Counted from the stretch's first letter, positions 1 to 7,978 are shown. The stretch is DNA of 9,979 bases from Desulfobacteraceae bacterium (GCA_022712835.1 JAFLJU010000239.1:1-9979), one strand, 5' to 3'. Notes: a model not told the origin generated them from the sequence alone. A program made the numbers and translations.

Positions 1-24
1 ATTTGGCCCACTTGTTTAACCTGG

Positions 25-1203
25 ATGGTAAAAAGAATGAAATATACGATTAGAACAATGGTGATGTTTTTGTTTGCCCTTTGCTTTATTTCAGCCTGTC
101 AAAAGGAAGAGGTGGCTGCCCCGCCCCCCCCGCCTCCGGAAGTGAATGTGCTGACAATAAAGGCAGAAAATGTACCGATTTATCAAACCTATGTGGGCCA
201 GGTATACGGGGCAAAAGACATTGCAATTCGCGCCCGGGTTGAAGGGTTTTTAGAAGCACTTCATTTCAAGGAAGGCTCCGTTGTGAAAGAAGGTACCCTT
301 CTTTACAGCATTGACCGCCAACCCTTTCAAGCCCAGGTGGCTGCCCAGAAGGGCCTTGTGGCCGAAGCCAATACCCATGTCACCAAAGCCCGTAATGATC
401 TGAATCGATACCGGCCCCTGGCGGCTAAAAATGCCGTTAGCCAAAGCGATCTGGATGCGGCAGAAGCTCAGTTTGATGCAGCCCAGGGTGGTTTGGATGC
501 GGCGAATGCCAATCTGCTGGCCGTCGAGATTCAAATGGGTTATACCCAAATTTATTCCCCTATTACCGGCATCATCGGAAAAACCAAGGCCAAGGCCGGT
601 GATTTCGTGGGCCGGGATCCCAATCCGGTCATTTTAAATACTGTCTCCAACACCGACTATATCCTGGTGGAATTTTTTCTATCAGAAACCCAATATTTGA
701 TCGCTGCCCGAAGATTTATAGCCGAAACCCCTGAACAGAGAAAAACAGCAGAAAAACAAGAGAGAGGATTTCAGCTGATCCTGGCAGATGACAGCGTTTA
801 CGCCCACAAAGGGAAAGCCACCTTCATTGACCGTCAAGTGGATCCCATGACCGGTGCCATACTGGTCCAGGCCTCATTTCCCAATCCGGAAGGTCTGCTG
901 AGACCCGGGCAATTTGCCAAGGTAAAGGTCGAAATCGACGTCGCCACAAACGGCATCCTGGTTCCCCAGAGAGCGGTCAGCGAACTCCAGGGAATAAACC
1001 GGGTCTTTGTGGTGGATGAAAAGAATACAGTACAGGAACGAAAGGTAAAACTGGGTCCCACGGTTGACAATCTCTGGCTGATCCGGGAAGGGATAAAATC
1101 CGGAGAGAGGGTCATTTTTGAAGGGATCCAAAAAATTGCCGACGGGATTGTGGTTAAGCCGGTTGAAACACAATTCAAACGTATAAAACAGGACGGGCAA
1201 TAA
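25..1203 (+). CDS. RND efflux periplasmic adaptor lipoprotein (membrane fusion protein, AcrA/MexA-like)
   Basis: This is the adaptor that joins an inner-membrane RND pump to an outer-membrane channel in the periplasm. Seen: a hydrophobic signal ending in a lipobox (FISAC, Cys25), then an acidic and alanine stretch and six prolines (33-38). A split lipoyl domain follows (about 70-98 and 173-197), separated by an alanine-rich alpha-hairpin (about 103-168). The hairpin carries RYRPLAAKNAVSQSDLDAA, which resembles the TolC-docking motif of AcrA. A beta-barrel (about 210-310) and a membrane-proximal domain (about 312-380) complete it. The length of 392 matches the family. The permease gene follows after 5 bases. 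The start is uncertain: the frame is open to base 1, no clear ribosome binding site precedes base 25, and ATGs at 37 and 58 would also leave a usable signal. Family assignment is firm; the substrate is unknown. Confidence 0.93.
   Translation: MVKRMKYTIRTMVMFLFALCFISACQKEEVAAPPPPPPEVNVLTIKAENVPIYQTYVGQVYGAKDIAIRARVEGFLEALHFKEGSVVKEGTLLYSIDRQPFQAQVAAQKGLVAEANTHVTKARNDLNRYRPLAAKNAVSQSDLDAAEAQFDAAQGGLDAANANLLAVEIQMGYTQIYSPITGIIGKTKAKAGDFVGRDPNPVILNTVSNTDYILVEFFLSETQYLIAARRFIAETPEQRKTAEKQERGFQLILADDSVYAHKGKATFIDRQVDPMTGAILVQASFPNPEGLLRPGQFAKVKVEIDVATNGILVPQRAVSELQGINRVFVVDEKNTVQERKVKLGPTVDNLWLIREGIKSGERVIFEGIQKIADGIVVKPVETQFKRIKQDGQ
124..131 (+). repeat. C8 homopolymer in the adaptor's polyproline codons
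   Basis: Eight consecutive C residues lie inside the codons for the proline run just after the lipobox of the adaptor lipoprotein. Gain or loss of one C would frameshift the first gene of the efflux operon after about 35 codons. The tract is directly visible. Whether it varies in cells is unknown, and it is also a place where sequencing errors are common. Confidence 0.6.
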
Positions 1204-1208
1204 TTCAC

Positions 1209-4200
1209 ATGGGAAACTTCTTTGTCAGGCGGCCCATTGTCGCCATTGTTATTGCGATCATCACCACCATTGTGGGAACTTTGTCCATCAAGGGCCTTCC
1301 CATGGAGCAATACCCCAACATCACCCCGCCCATAGTTAATGTCCGGGCGACATACACCGGTGCCAATGCCATCAATGTGGAGCAGTCCGTTGCCACTCCC
1401 CTTGAGCAGCAGATCAACGGGGTGGATAACATGATTTACATGAAATCCACCAATGCCAATGACGGCAGTATGTCCATCGACATCACCTTTGAGGTGGGTA
1501 CCGATCCGGATATGAACACGGTGTTCGCCCAGAACAAGGTGTCGTCTGCAACCGCCAAACTGCCGGAAGAAGTGGCCCGCATGGGGGTTACCACCCAGAA
1601 ATCCCTGCCCAACATCCTCATGATCATGGCCTTAACCGATGAAACCGGCGAGTACGACCAGACTTTTTTAAACAACTATGCCCTCATCAATATCAAGGAT
1701 GTGCTGTCCCGGATAAAGGGCATCGGCCGGGTGGATGTCATTGGTGCCAGTGATTATTCCATGCGCATCTGGATCAAGCCGGACCGGTTGGCCCAGATGG
1801 ACATCTCCGTCCCGGAGATCATCGATGCCATCCGGGCTCAGAATGTCATCGTCCCCGGTGGGAAATTCGGGGCGGAGCCAGCCCCTGCCGGAACAGAATT
1901 CACTTACACTGTCCGCCTGCCCGACCGATTGCAATCGGAAAAAGAATTCGGGGACATTGTTGTCCGAACCACCGAAACAGGCTCCCAGGTTAAGGTCAAG
2001 CATCTTGCCCGGGTGGAATTGGGGGTGGAATCCTATAATACCTTTACCCGGATGAATGAAAAACCCTGTGCCATCATCGGCCTTTACCAGGCCCCGGGTT
2101 CCAATGCCGTCCAATTGGCCAAAGATGCCAAAACCGCCATGGACGAATTGTCCAAATCTTTCCCAAAAGGCATCAGATATGATGTGTCCATAGACGCCAC
2201 CCTGCCCATTACTAAGGGCATTGAAGAAATCATAGAAACCCTTTTCATAGCACTGGCCCTGGTTATTCTGGTGGTCTTTATTTTTATCCAGGACTGGCGG
2301 GCCACCCTAATCCCAACCCTGGCCATACCGGTCTCCCTTCTCGGGGCCTTCATGGCCTTCCCTTTGCTGGGATTCACCATCAACACCCTTTCCCTGCTCG
2401 GCCTGGTGCTTGCCATCGGCATTGTGGTGGATGATGCCATTGTGGTGGTGGAGGCGGTTCAGGTGAACATGGCAAAGGGGATGGATGCCAAAGAGGCAAC
2501 CAACCTTGCCATGAAACAGGTAACCGCCCCTGTCATTGCGACCACCCTTGTGCTGGTGGCGGTTTTTGTTCCCGTGGCCATGATGGGTGGGATCACGGGC
2601 AGCCTATATCAGCAGTTTGCCATCACGATTGCCGTTTCCGTTCTCTTCTCATCCATCAATGCGCTGACCCTGAGTCCGGCCCTTTGCGGCCTGCTGCTCA
2701 AGCACCCTACTCCCTATAGAGGCCCCCTGGGATGGTTTTTTTCAATCTTTAATAAAATCTTTGATCGTTCAACCAACGCCTATATGGGCTTTGCACACAT
2801 GTTTGCCCGGAAAATCGTTATGGGACTTATTTTTATCGTTGCCATCACCGTTGGTACGGGCATGGTCGGAAAAACACTTCCCGGCGGGTTTATGCCCGCA
2901 GAGGATATGGGATATCTCTTTGTGAATGTTCAGCTCCCCGATGCCGCATCCCTTCAACGCTCGGATGTCATCACCAAAAAGGTAGAACAACTGGTCAAAA
3001 AATATCCGGAAGTGGAATATGTTACCACGGCCACAGGATTCAGTATGCTTTCCGGAAGTATGAGTCCCAATGCAGGCTTTTTATTTCTTTCCTTAAAAGA
3101 CTGGGACCAGCGTAAAAAAACCGTCAAGGAGCTGGTTCGGGAACTGAACCGTGATTTTTTCTTCGGGGTGAACGAGGCCCAGGTATTTGCCTTTGGTCCG
3201 CCGGCCATTCCGGGTCTGGGCAGCGGTTCGGGGTTCAGTATGATGCTCCAGGACAAAGGGGGAAACACCCCGGCATACCTGGGAGAGCAGGCCGGAAATT
3301 TTATTAAAGCCGCCCAGAGCAGACCGGAAATCGGGGCGATCTATACCACCTTCCGTCCCAGTGTTCCCCAGAAATTTATTGAAATTGACCGGGACAAGGC
3401 ACTGAAGGCAGGGATCTCCCTCAATGATATGTACACCACCATCGGTGCTTTCCTGGGAGGTGCCTACGTCAATGACTTCAATCGATTTGGAAGGCTTTAC
3501 AAGGCCTATATCCAGGCAGAGCCGGAATACCGCGAAAGTGAAGAAAAAATTGGGCTGTTTTTTATCAAAAACGGGGAGGGGAAAAGCGTGCCCCTTTCAG
3601 CTTTTATAAAGGTCCGTGAAGTTTTTGGCGCAGACTACACCAACCGGTTTAATCTGCTCAGGGCAACGGAAATAAGCGGCAGCCCGGCCAAGGGGTATAC
3701 ATCGGACCAGGCCCTGACCGCCCTGGAAGAGGTGGCAGCGGATATACTTCCCGATGATATGACCTACTCCTGGAGCAATATGTCCTACCAGGAAAAAGAG
3801 GCGGCAGGTTCCGGGTCAATGGTGTTTGTCTTTTCCCTCCTCTTTGTCTTTCTGATTCTGGCAGCTCAATATGAAAGCTGGTCACTTCCCTTCAGCATCC
3901 TTCTGGGAACTCCCTTTGCAATTTTTGGTGCATTGCTGGCAGTCCTTGTGGCCCGTCAATTCGATCTGGCCTATGAAAACAATATATTTGCCCAGATTTC
4001 TCTGGTGATGCTCATTGGTATGGCCGCCAAAAATGCCATCCTCATTGTTGAGTATGCCAATGAAAAATTTAATGAGGGCCTGTCCCTATACGATTCCGCC
4101 CTTGAGGCGGCCAGACTGCGGTTCCGACCGATTCTCATGACAGCCTTTTCCTTTATCCTGGGCATTTTACCCCTGGTGATTGCCACCGGTGCCGGTGCCG

Positions 4201-4358
4201 AAGCCAGAAAGGTAATGGGAATGTCCCTTTTGGGGGGGATGGCCCTGGCAACCATTCTGGGCCTGGTTTTCTACCCCATGCTGTTTATTTTTATTGGTAA
4301 AATCGCCGGGTATGAGAAAAAGAGAGAATTAAATATGAGCACTAAAAAAGAGGAATAA
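1209..4358 (+). CDS. RND multidrug efflux permease, HAE1 family (AcrB/MexB-like)
   Basis: This is the inner-membrane proton/drug antiporter of the tripartite pump, expected to act as a trimer. The 1049-residue length is the same as AcrB. Seen: an N-terminal helix (about 10-28) after the family-typical start MGNFFVRRPI, periplasmic loops (about 30-335 and 560-868), and membrane blocks around 338-556 and 869-1035. The proton-relay residues are present: Asp408 and Asp409 in GIVVDDAIVVVEAV and Lys941 in GMAAKNAILIVEY, matching AcrB Asp407, Asp408 and Lys940 with an offset of one. The region aligned with the AcrB switch loop reads GFSMLSGSMSPNAG and lacks the FGFAG phenylalanines, so substrate range may differ (inference). 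The start lies 5 bases after the adaptor stop, with only a weak distant AGGACGGG upstream, which suggests translational coupling. No frameshift is seen. Confidence 0.96.
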   Translation: MGNFFVRRPIVAIVIAIITTIVGTLSIKGLPMEQYPNITPPIVNVRATYTGANAINVEQSVATPLEQQINGVDNMIYMKSTNANDGSMSIDITFEVGTDPDMNTVFAQNKVSSATAKLPEEVARMGVTTQKSLPNILMIMALTDETGEYDQTFLNNYALINIKDVLSRIKGIGRVDVIGASDYSMRIWIKPDRLAQMDISVPEIIDAIRAQNVIVPGGKFGAEPAPAGTEFTYTVRLPDRLQSEKEFGDIVVRTTETGSQVKVKHLARVELGVESYNTFTRMNEKPCAIIGLYQAPGSNAVQLAKDAKTAMDELSKSFPKGIRYDVSIDATLPITKGIEEIIETLFIALALVILVVFIFIQDWRATLIPTLAIPVSLLGAFMAFPLLGFTINTLSLLGLVLAIGIVVDDAIVVVEAVQVNMAKGMDAKEATNLAMKQVTAPVIATTLVLVAVFVPVAMMGGITGSLYQQFAITIAVSVLFSSINALTLSPALCGLLLKHPTPYRGPLGWFFSIFNKIFDRSTNAYMGFAHMFARKIVMGLIFIVAITVGTGMVGKTLPGGFMPAEDMGYLFVNVQLPDAASLQRSDVITKKVEQLVKKYPEVEYVTTATGFSMLSGSMSPNAGFLFLSLKDWDQRKKTVKELVRELNRDFFFGVNEAQVFAFGPPAIPGLGSGSGFSMMLQDKGGNTPAYLGEQAGNFIKAAQSRPEIGAIYTTFRPSVPQKFIEIDRDKALKAGISLNDMYTTIGAFLGGAYVNDFNRFGRLYKAYIQAEPEYRESEEKIGLFFIKNGEGKSVPLSAFIKVREVFGADYTNRFNLLRATEISGSPAKGYTSDQALTALEEVAADILPDDMTYSWSNMSYQEKEAAGSGSMVFVFSLLFVFLILAAQYESWSLPFSILLGTPFAIFGALLAVLVARQFDLAYENNIFAQISLVMLIGMAAKNAILIVEYANEKFNEGLSLYDSALEAARLRFRPILMTAFSFILGILPLVIATGAGAEARKVMGMSLLGGMALATILGLVFYPMLFIFIGKIAGYEKKRELNMSTKKEE

Positions 4359-4361
4359 ATA

Positions 4362-5810
4362 ATGAAATTTGGAAAATATTCACCGGCAATTATTGGACTA
4401 GTCCTTCTTATTCCTTTGTTTTTTCAAGGCTGTACCACTGTGGGTCCAGATTTTACCCCACCTAAGGTTGAGACACCGGATACATTTGCCCATACGCCAA
4501 AACAAGAGGCAAACACCAAAAGCGACCTGAAATGGTGGGAACTATTTGATGATCCCATTCTCTTCAAGCTGGTCAATACCGCCCTTGAAAACAATAGAAA
4601 TGTAAAGATTGCCCTGAGCCGTATTGAGCAGGCCCGGGCAGAGCTTGGTTATTATAAAGCAGACGAATATCCTGCCATTGGCCTCCAAGGAGGGGGGACC
4701 ACGGGGAATTATGGCGGTTCCCGCTCAACGGTTACCACAGGTAACGTCTACATCGCCCCCATGCTGAGCTGGGAACTGGATTTCTTGGGAAAATTCAAGC
4801 GGTCCACTGAATCGGCTAGAGCCAGACTTCTGGCATCTGAATATGGTATTCGAACCATTCAAATCGGTTTGATCACCGATGTGGTCAGCACCTATTATCT
4901 GTTGCTGGATTATCACCAACGCTTAAAAATTTCCAGGGAAACCCTTGTTTCGAGAACTAAAAGCCTTGGGATCATTCAGATGCGGTTTGACAAAGGCATC
5001 ATTCCTGAAATTGATGTCAACCAGGCCCAGATTCAAAGTGCCATCGCAGCCGGATCCATTCCCAAATATGAACGCGCCATCGGCAATGCGGAGAATGCCC
5101 TGGGTATTCTCATGGGTCAACTCCCCCAAGAGATCCAAAGCGGCCAGCCTTTGGATCTGCAAAGTATTCCGCCATTTGTCCCCGGTTTTCTCCCCTCCCA
5201 ACTACTTGAGCGAAGACCTGAAATCGGTGAGGCCATGGCCCTGCTCAAAGCCCAGAACGAACAAATTGGTATCGCCGTTGCCGAACGGTTTCCCGCCATC
5301 AGCTTAACCGGCCTTCTCGGGGTAGCAAGCAGTGATTTAGGTTCCATTACCACCAGCGGTGGCATCTGGTCCGTGGGTGCGGGCCTTGTCAGCCCTCTCT
5401 TTGATTTTGACAAGAGCAAACGAAAAGTAGACATTGAAACCGAAAAAACAAAACAGGCGCTATACACCTATGAGAATATCGTACTAACGGCCTTTTCAGA
5501 AGTAGAAGATGCCCTGATTGACATAGAAACCTATCAAAGGGAACAAAAGGCGATTGAACAGAAAGTAGCGGCGGCTCAAAATGCCAATATTCTCTCCTTT
5601 GAACGCTATGATAAAGGGGTCAGCAGTTACCTGGAAGCATTGGATTCAGAGCGGACACTGTTCAGTGCCCAATTGGAACGTTCAGAACTAAAACGAAATT
5701 ATTTCAATGCCTATGTAAAACTGTATAAATCTCTGGGTGGCGGCTGGTTAGACGAAACAGAAGAAAAGGCCGCCCAGGAAATAGCCCCAAAGGCCACCCA
5801 GGGCTCCTAA
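4362..5810 (+). CDS. Outer-membrane efflux channel lipoprotein (TolC superfamily, NodT/OprM/CusC-like)
   Basis: This is the outer-membrane factor of the pump, expected to form a trimeric beta-barrel plus a periplasmic alpha-helical tunnel. Seen: a signal peptide with a lipobox (FFQGC, Cys24) followed by TTVGPDFTPPKVETPDTF, the usual opening of the NodT group. There are two outer-membrane efflux repeats, about 55-250 and 265-460. The second holds the conserved LLERRPEIGEAMALLKAQN block and AVAERFPAISLTGLLG. The 482-residue length is normal. It starts three bases after the permease stop, and AAAAGAGGA (4345-4353) at the end of the permease gene serves as the ribosome binding site, so the two are co-translated. 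The C-terminal tail is charged and alanine-rich and probably lies in the periplasm (inference). The family call is firm. Confidence 0.95.
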   Translation: MKFGKYSPAIIGLVLLIPLFFQGCTTVGPDFTPPKVETPDTFAHTPKQEANTKSDLKWWELFDDPILFKLVNTALENNRNVKIALSRIEQARAELGYYKADEYPAIGLQGGGTTGNYGGSRSTVTTGNVYIAPMLSWELDFLGKFKRSTESARARLLASEYGIRTIQIGLITDVVSTYYLLLDYHQRLKISRETLVSRTKSLGIIQMRFDKGIIPEIDVNQAQIQSAIAAGSIPKYERAIGNAENALGILMGQLPQEIQSGQPLDLQSIPPFVPGFLPSQLLERRPEIGEAMALLKAQNEQIGIAVAERFPAISLTGLLGVASSDLGSITTSGGIWSVGAGLVSPLFDFDKSKRKVDIETEKTKQALYTYENIVLTAFSEVEDALIDIETYQREQKAIEQKVAAAQNANILSFERYDKGVSSYLEALDSERTLFSAQLERSELKRNYFNAYVKLYKSLGGGWLDETEEKAAQEIAPKATQGS

Positions 5811-5832
5811 TCAATCTACAACAGGATGGGAA

Positions 5833-6468
5833 ATGATGTGTTTCAATAAGAAAAGACTGTCGGTTTTACTGATACTGATTTTTGGGATATTCACCTTGGG
5901 GGGATGTTCCTCAAGCAAATTGGTTCAATCCTGGCATGAGCCAGCCTTTCAAGACAAGCCCCTGGGGAAAATTCTGGTTCTCGGGGTATTTAAAAATGAT
6001 CTGGACCGCCGTCTTTACGAGGATAGTGTTGTAATGGCCCTCGAAAAGGGAAAACATCAGGCCGTCACCGGATATTCTCTCATGCCCAACCCTTCAGATT
6101 ATGATGAAAAGGTAGAAATAATTGCCGCTGTCCAGAAAACCAATGCCGATGCCGTGCTGATTGCCACCCTCAAAGGGGTGGGAAAAGAAGAAAAATATAT
6201 CCCCCCCAGGGTATCCTATGAGCCCATGATGGGCTTTGGTCATGGCATGTACGACTATTATGCCGTTTCCTACAATAGAGTCGTCACCCCCGGCTATACG
6301 GTAACCAATACCGTTGTCCGGCTTGAAGTCACTGTTTTTTCAGTAAAAACAAAGAAAATGGTCTGGGCCGGAGCAACCCGGAGCGTCAACCCGGATTCCA
6401 GAAAAAGACTGGTGAAAGAGACCACCGGACTCATTGTGGGCGATATGAAAAAAGCCGGATTTTTATAA
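5833..6468 (+). CDS. Small putative lipoprotein of unknown function, last gene of the efflux cluster
   Basis: A 211-residue protein with a clear lipoprotein signal: basic N-terminus (NKKRLS), hydrophobic core and lipobox TLGGC (Cys25), followed by SSSKLVQSW. The mature part looks like a compact alpha/beta domain: KILVLGVFKNDLDRRLYEDS near the start, TNADAVLIATLKG in the middle, a Tyr/Gly/Met-rich stretch (about 126-148, including GHGMYDYYAVSYNRV), then VTVFSVKTKKMVWAGATRS near the end. This arrangement resembles DUF4136-like or LPP20/CsgG-like lipoproteins, but I do not recognise it with certainty. It starts 22 bases after the channel gene with AGGATGGGAA just upstream, so it probably shares the transcript. 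ATG at 5836 is an equally possible start. An accessory role at the cell envelope is inference only. Confidence 0.85.
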   Translation: MMCFNKKRLSVLLILIFGIFTLGGCSSSKLVQSWHEPAFQDKPLGKILVLGVFKNDLDRRLYEDSVVMALEKGKHQAVTGYSLMPNPSDYDEKVEIIAAVQKTNADAVLIATLKGVGKEEKYIPPRVSYEPMMGFGHGMYDYYAVSYNRVVTPGYTVTNTVVRLEVTVFSVKTKKMVWAGATRSVNPDSRKRLVKETTGLIVGDMKKAGFL

Positions 6469-6492
6469 CCCCGCAACCTAAGGATTGTGGGG
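6469..6492. terminator. Hairpin in convergent junction, possible bidirectional terminator
   Basis: Directly after the stop of the last efflux-cluster gene, CCCCGCAA (6469-6476) pairs with TTGTGGGG (6485-6492), giving an 8-bp stem with one G-T wobble and an 8-base loop. It sits between two convergent genes, where a terminator is expected. A strong T tract is missing on either side (TCCTAATTATTT on plus), so efficiency as an intrinsic terminator is doubtful. Confidence 0.5.
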
Positions 6493-6498
6493 TCCTAA

Positions 6499-7068
6499 TT
6501 ATTTGGCTTTAAATCTAAATTTTTGTCCGCCAATGGCGGCTTCATACATCAAACCACCCTTTGCATGAACAAAAACAGCCATTCCCTTGTGATAACTTGT
6601 TTTTGCCTGGGCCCCGGTGGCTGGCCCTGCAGTGGCACTACCCGTCGCCCCTTCCGTCCCGGCCTTTGCCTGTACCCCGGCAGTAATGACCATGGCAGAG
6701 GCAGAGGCATCAAATTCAAACTCACCACCAATAAACTCCCCATAGGCCCGCTTGTCCTGGAAAAAGATTATCTGACTGAATGCCTGGCCACCCAGTTGAA
6801 AACCGATGCTCAGTTTGGTAAGAGAGGTGGTTCCCATGACCTTGCCGCCTTGATAAACCTGACCCTTACCGTAGGCGCCCCCAATCCCGATGCCGGCTTT
6901 TCCAATGGTGGGGAAAACGGCATACCCATAACAATTTTTGAAAAACGGCTGCACGGCCTCGGATTTTTTGAATACCGAGATAGTCTTTGAATAGTTGTCT
7001 GCCACTGCAAGCCCGGAAAAACAGCTTGCCAAAATCAGTATTGCTAAAAACATTTTAAACACTTTCAT
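6499..7068 (-). CDS. SYLF-domain (Ysc84/DUF500) lipid-binding protein, exported
   Basis: A 189-residue protein of the SYLF/Ysc84 family, whose eukaryotic members bind phosphoinositides and actin and whose bacterial members are envelope proteins of unclear role. Seen: signal peptide, then an N-terminal helix, the hallmark block YGYAVFPTIGKAGIGIGGAY (about 48-67), GKVMGTTSLTKLSIGFQLGG, and AFSQIIFFQDKRAYGEF. A Gly/Ala/Thr-rich loop (about 134-156) precedes the C-terminal block KGGLMYEAAIGGQKFRFKAK. The export signal is ambiguous: LASC (13-16) fits a lipobox, but AVA-D at 21-24 fits signal peptidase I, and the hydrophobic residues after Cys16 favour the latter. The start is supported by GAGGT (7074-7078) five bases upstream. 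It is convergent with the efflux cluster and appears to have its own promoter region. Confidence 0.9.
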   Translation of the reverse strand: MKVFKMFLAILILASCFSGLAVADNYSKTISVFKKSEAVQPFFKNCYGYAVFPTIGKAGIGIGGAYGKGQVYQGGKVMGTTSLTKLSIGFQLGGQAFSQIIFFQDKRAYGEFIGGEFEFDASASAMVITAGVQAKAGTEGATGSATAGPATGAQAKTSYHKGMAVFVHAKGGLMYEAAIGGQKFRFKAK

Positions 7069-7092
7069 AGAACACCTCTTTTTTTAAATGGT

Positions 7093-7112
7093 TCAATAAT
7101 TCTCGCTATTGA
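7093..7112 (-). repeat. Inverted repeat in the SYLF gene leader
   Basis: TCAATA (7093-7098) and TATTGA (7107-7112) are exact reverse complements around an 8-base spacer. They lie between the TATAAT-like box and the ribosome binding site of the SYLF gene. They could form a weak AT-rich hairpin in the leader RNA or be a protein site; nothing in the sequence decides this. Confidence 0.35.
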
Positions 7113-7118
7113 TTCTCT

Positions 7119-7137
7119 ATTATATACTTATGTATAT
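7119..7137 (-). promoter_or_regulatory. Candidate promoter -10 box overlapping a palindrome, upstream of SYLF gene
   Basis: On the minus strand a perfect TATAAT (7124-7119) lies about 50 bases before the SYLF start codon. No good -35 hexamer lies 16-18 bases upstream (TATGCT or ATGCTT); a TTGAGA at 7142-7137 is only 12 bases away. Overlapping the box is an exact inverted repeat, ATATAC (7122-7127) and GTATAT (7132-7137), around a 4-base centre. A poor -35 with an overlapping palindrome would suit an activator- or repressor-controlled promoter, but AT-rich DNA gives such matches by chance. Confidence 0.35.
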
Positions 7138-7159
7138 CTCAAGCATAGATCAGACACAA

Positions 7160-7196
7160 GTTCTCCCAATGGGCTCCGGTCAGCACCCTGGAGAAC
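7160..7196. repeat. Imperfect hairpin downstream of the isomerase-like gene
   Basis: GTTCTCC (7160-7166) and GGAGAAC (7190-7196) are exact 7-bp inverted arms; inside them GGG (7171-7173) can pair with CCC (7186-7188). The structure lies 27 bases past the stop of the isomerase-like gene on the minus strand, where a terminator might be expected, but no T tract follows it. It could equally be an operator for the SYLF gene. The function is undecided. Confidence 0.35.
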
Positions 7197-7222
7197 AATA
7201 TATCGGAAAAACCTAAGAAATG

Positions 7223-7966
7223 TCATTGTTGAATGTATGGGTCCATGCATTTTTTAGTTCCTGCCATCTGGTCGGGTTTTACCTCCATGGTGATGGTAGA
7301 ATCGTATCCTTTTTGGGCAAGAATCGATAAAATTTTTGGATAATCCACAATTCCCTGGCCCAGGGGAAGGTGGAGATCATCCTCTACCCCGGTCCCCCCA
7401 AGGTTATCATGGACATGGACGTGTTCAATTTTCTCAAACACATGGGCCATGAACCCAAAAGCCGTGTTCTCTTTGCTCAATAATTGTCCGTGCCCAATAT
7501 CCATTGTCATTTTCAGATTTGGTATCTCTTTAAAATAGCGGGCAAAACTGTCATGTCGGGACGTTAAATTTTCAAGACACAATTGCAGGTTGAATCTGAC
7601 TGAATGATCCACCAATTGGGATAGCATGGAAATTTTTTCAGATATCACCTTTTCCGACGCCCATCGTTTGTCCATCCAGAAATGGATGGTCCCCTTTTTT
7701 ATTTCAAGCAGTGGCGAAAACTCAATCAATTGTTTCACCTTTGGAACAAACACCTCTTCAAGGTTTTTTAAATCCGCTGGGTTTCCTTCGTTGGGATAGT
7801 GGGCAAGATATTGAATACCATATTTTTCCTTCAGTGCCAACAATGAATCCAATTGAGATTCTATCTTAACGGGGTCATCCATATTAATCTCAACAAAGGG
7901 ATAATTCAGTTCGCAAACCTGCCTGATCTCATCAATTGTATGAGCTCTTCCCCCAATGGTGATCAT
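7223..7966 (-). CDS. Sugar phosphate isomerase/epimerase-like TIM-barrel protein (xylose isomerase-like, AP endonuclease 2 fold)
   Basis: A cytoplasmic protein of 247 residues from the ATG at 7966, of the PF01261-type barrel family whose members isomerise or epimerise sugars and related compounds using a divalent metal. Seen, numbered from that ATG: a first strand FVEINM (24-29), LCLENL with Glu132, MTMDIGHG with Asp156 and His159, HVHVHDN with His184 and His186, and MEVKP with Glu228. This is the Glu/Asp/His/Glu ligand order of the family; in D-tagatose 3-epimerase the second ligand and a substrate-binding His are also three residues apart. LPLGQGIVDYPKIL is a typical late loop. A TTG at 7978 would add four residues but is part of the ribosome binding site, so the ATG is preferred. 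It is divergent from the MFS gene. Substrate and exact reaction cannot be told; no signal peptide is seen. Confidence 0.87.
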   Translation of the reverse strand: MITIGGRAHTIDEIRQVCELNYPFVEINMDDPVKIESQLDSLLALKEKYGIQYLAHYPNEGNPADLKNLEEVFVPKVKQLIEFSPLLEIKKGTIHFWMDKRWASEKVISEKISMLSQLVDHSVRFNLQLCLENLTSRHDSFARYFKEIPNLKMTMDIGHGQLLSKENTAFGFMAHVFEKIEHVHVHDNLGGTGVEDDLHLPLGQGIVDYPKILSILAQKGYDSTITMEVKPDQMAGTKKCMDPYIQQ

Positions 7967-7970
7967 TATT

Positions 7971-7976
7971 TCCTCC
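7971..7976 (-). promoter_or_regulatory. Ribosome binding site deciding the isomerase-like gene start
   Basis: On the minus strand GGAGGA (7976-7971) sits four bases before ATG (7966-7964), near-ideal spacing. The longer alternative start, TTG at 7978-7976, overlaps this site and would have no ribosome binding site of its own, so translation most likely starts at 7966. Confidence 0.8.
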
Positions 7977-7978
7977 AA

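Noticed and set aside
834..1310. 158-codon open frame on the minus strand across the adaptor/permease junction
   Set aside because: It is antisense to two clearly recognised genes, has a low-complexity composition and matches no family I know.
1668..2114. 148-codon open frame on the minus strand inside the permease gene
   Set aside because: A by-product of the GC-rich codon pattern of the permease; no domain or ribosome binding site.
3658..3885. 75-codon minus-strand frame rich in Arg, Pro and Ser inside the permease gene
   Set aside because: The composition is what the reverse complement of a Gly/Ala-rich membrane protein gene gives; no start signals.
6523..6990. 155-codon plus-strand frame opposite the SYLF gene
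   Set aside because: The minus-strand product has unmistakable SYLF blocks, a signal peptide and a good ribosome binding site; the plus frame has none of these.
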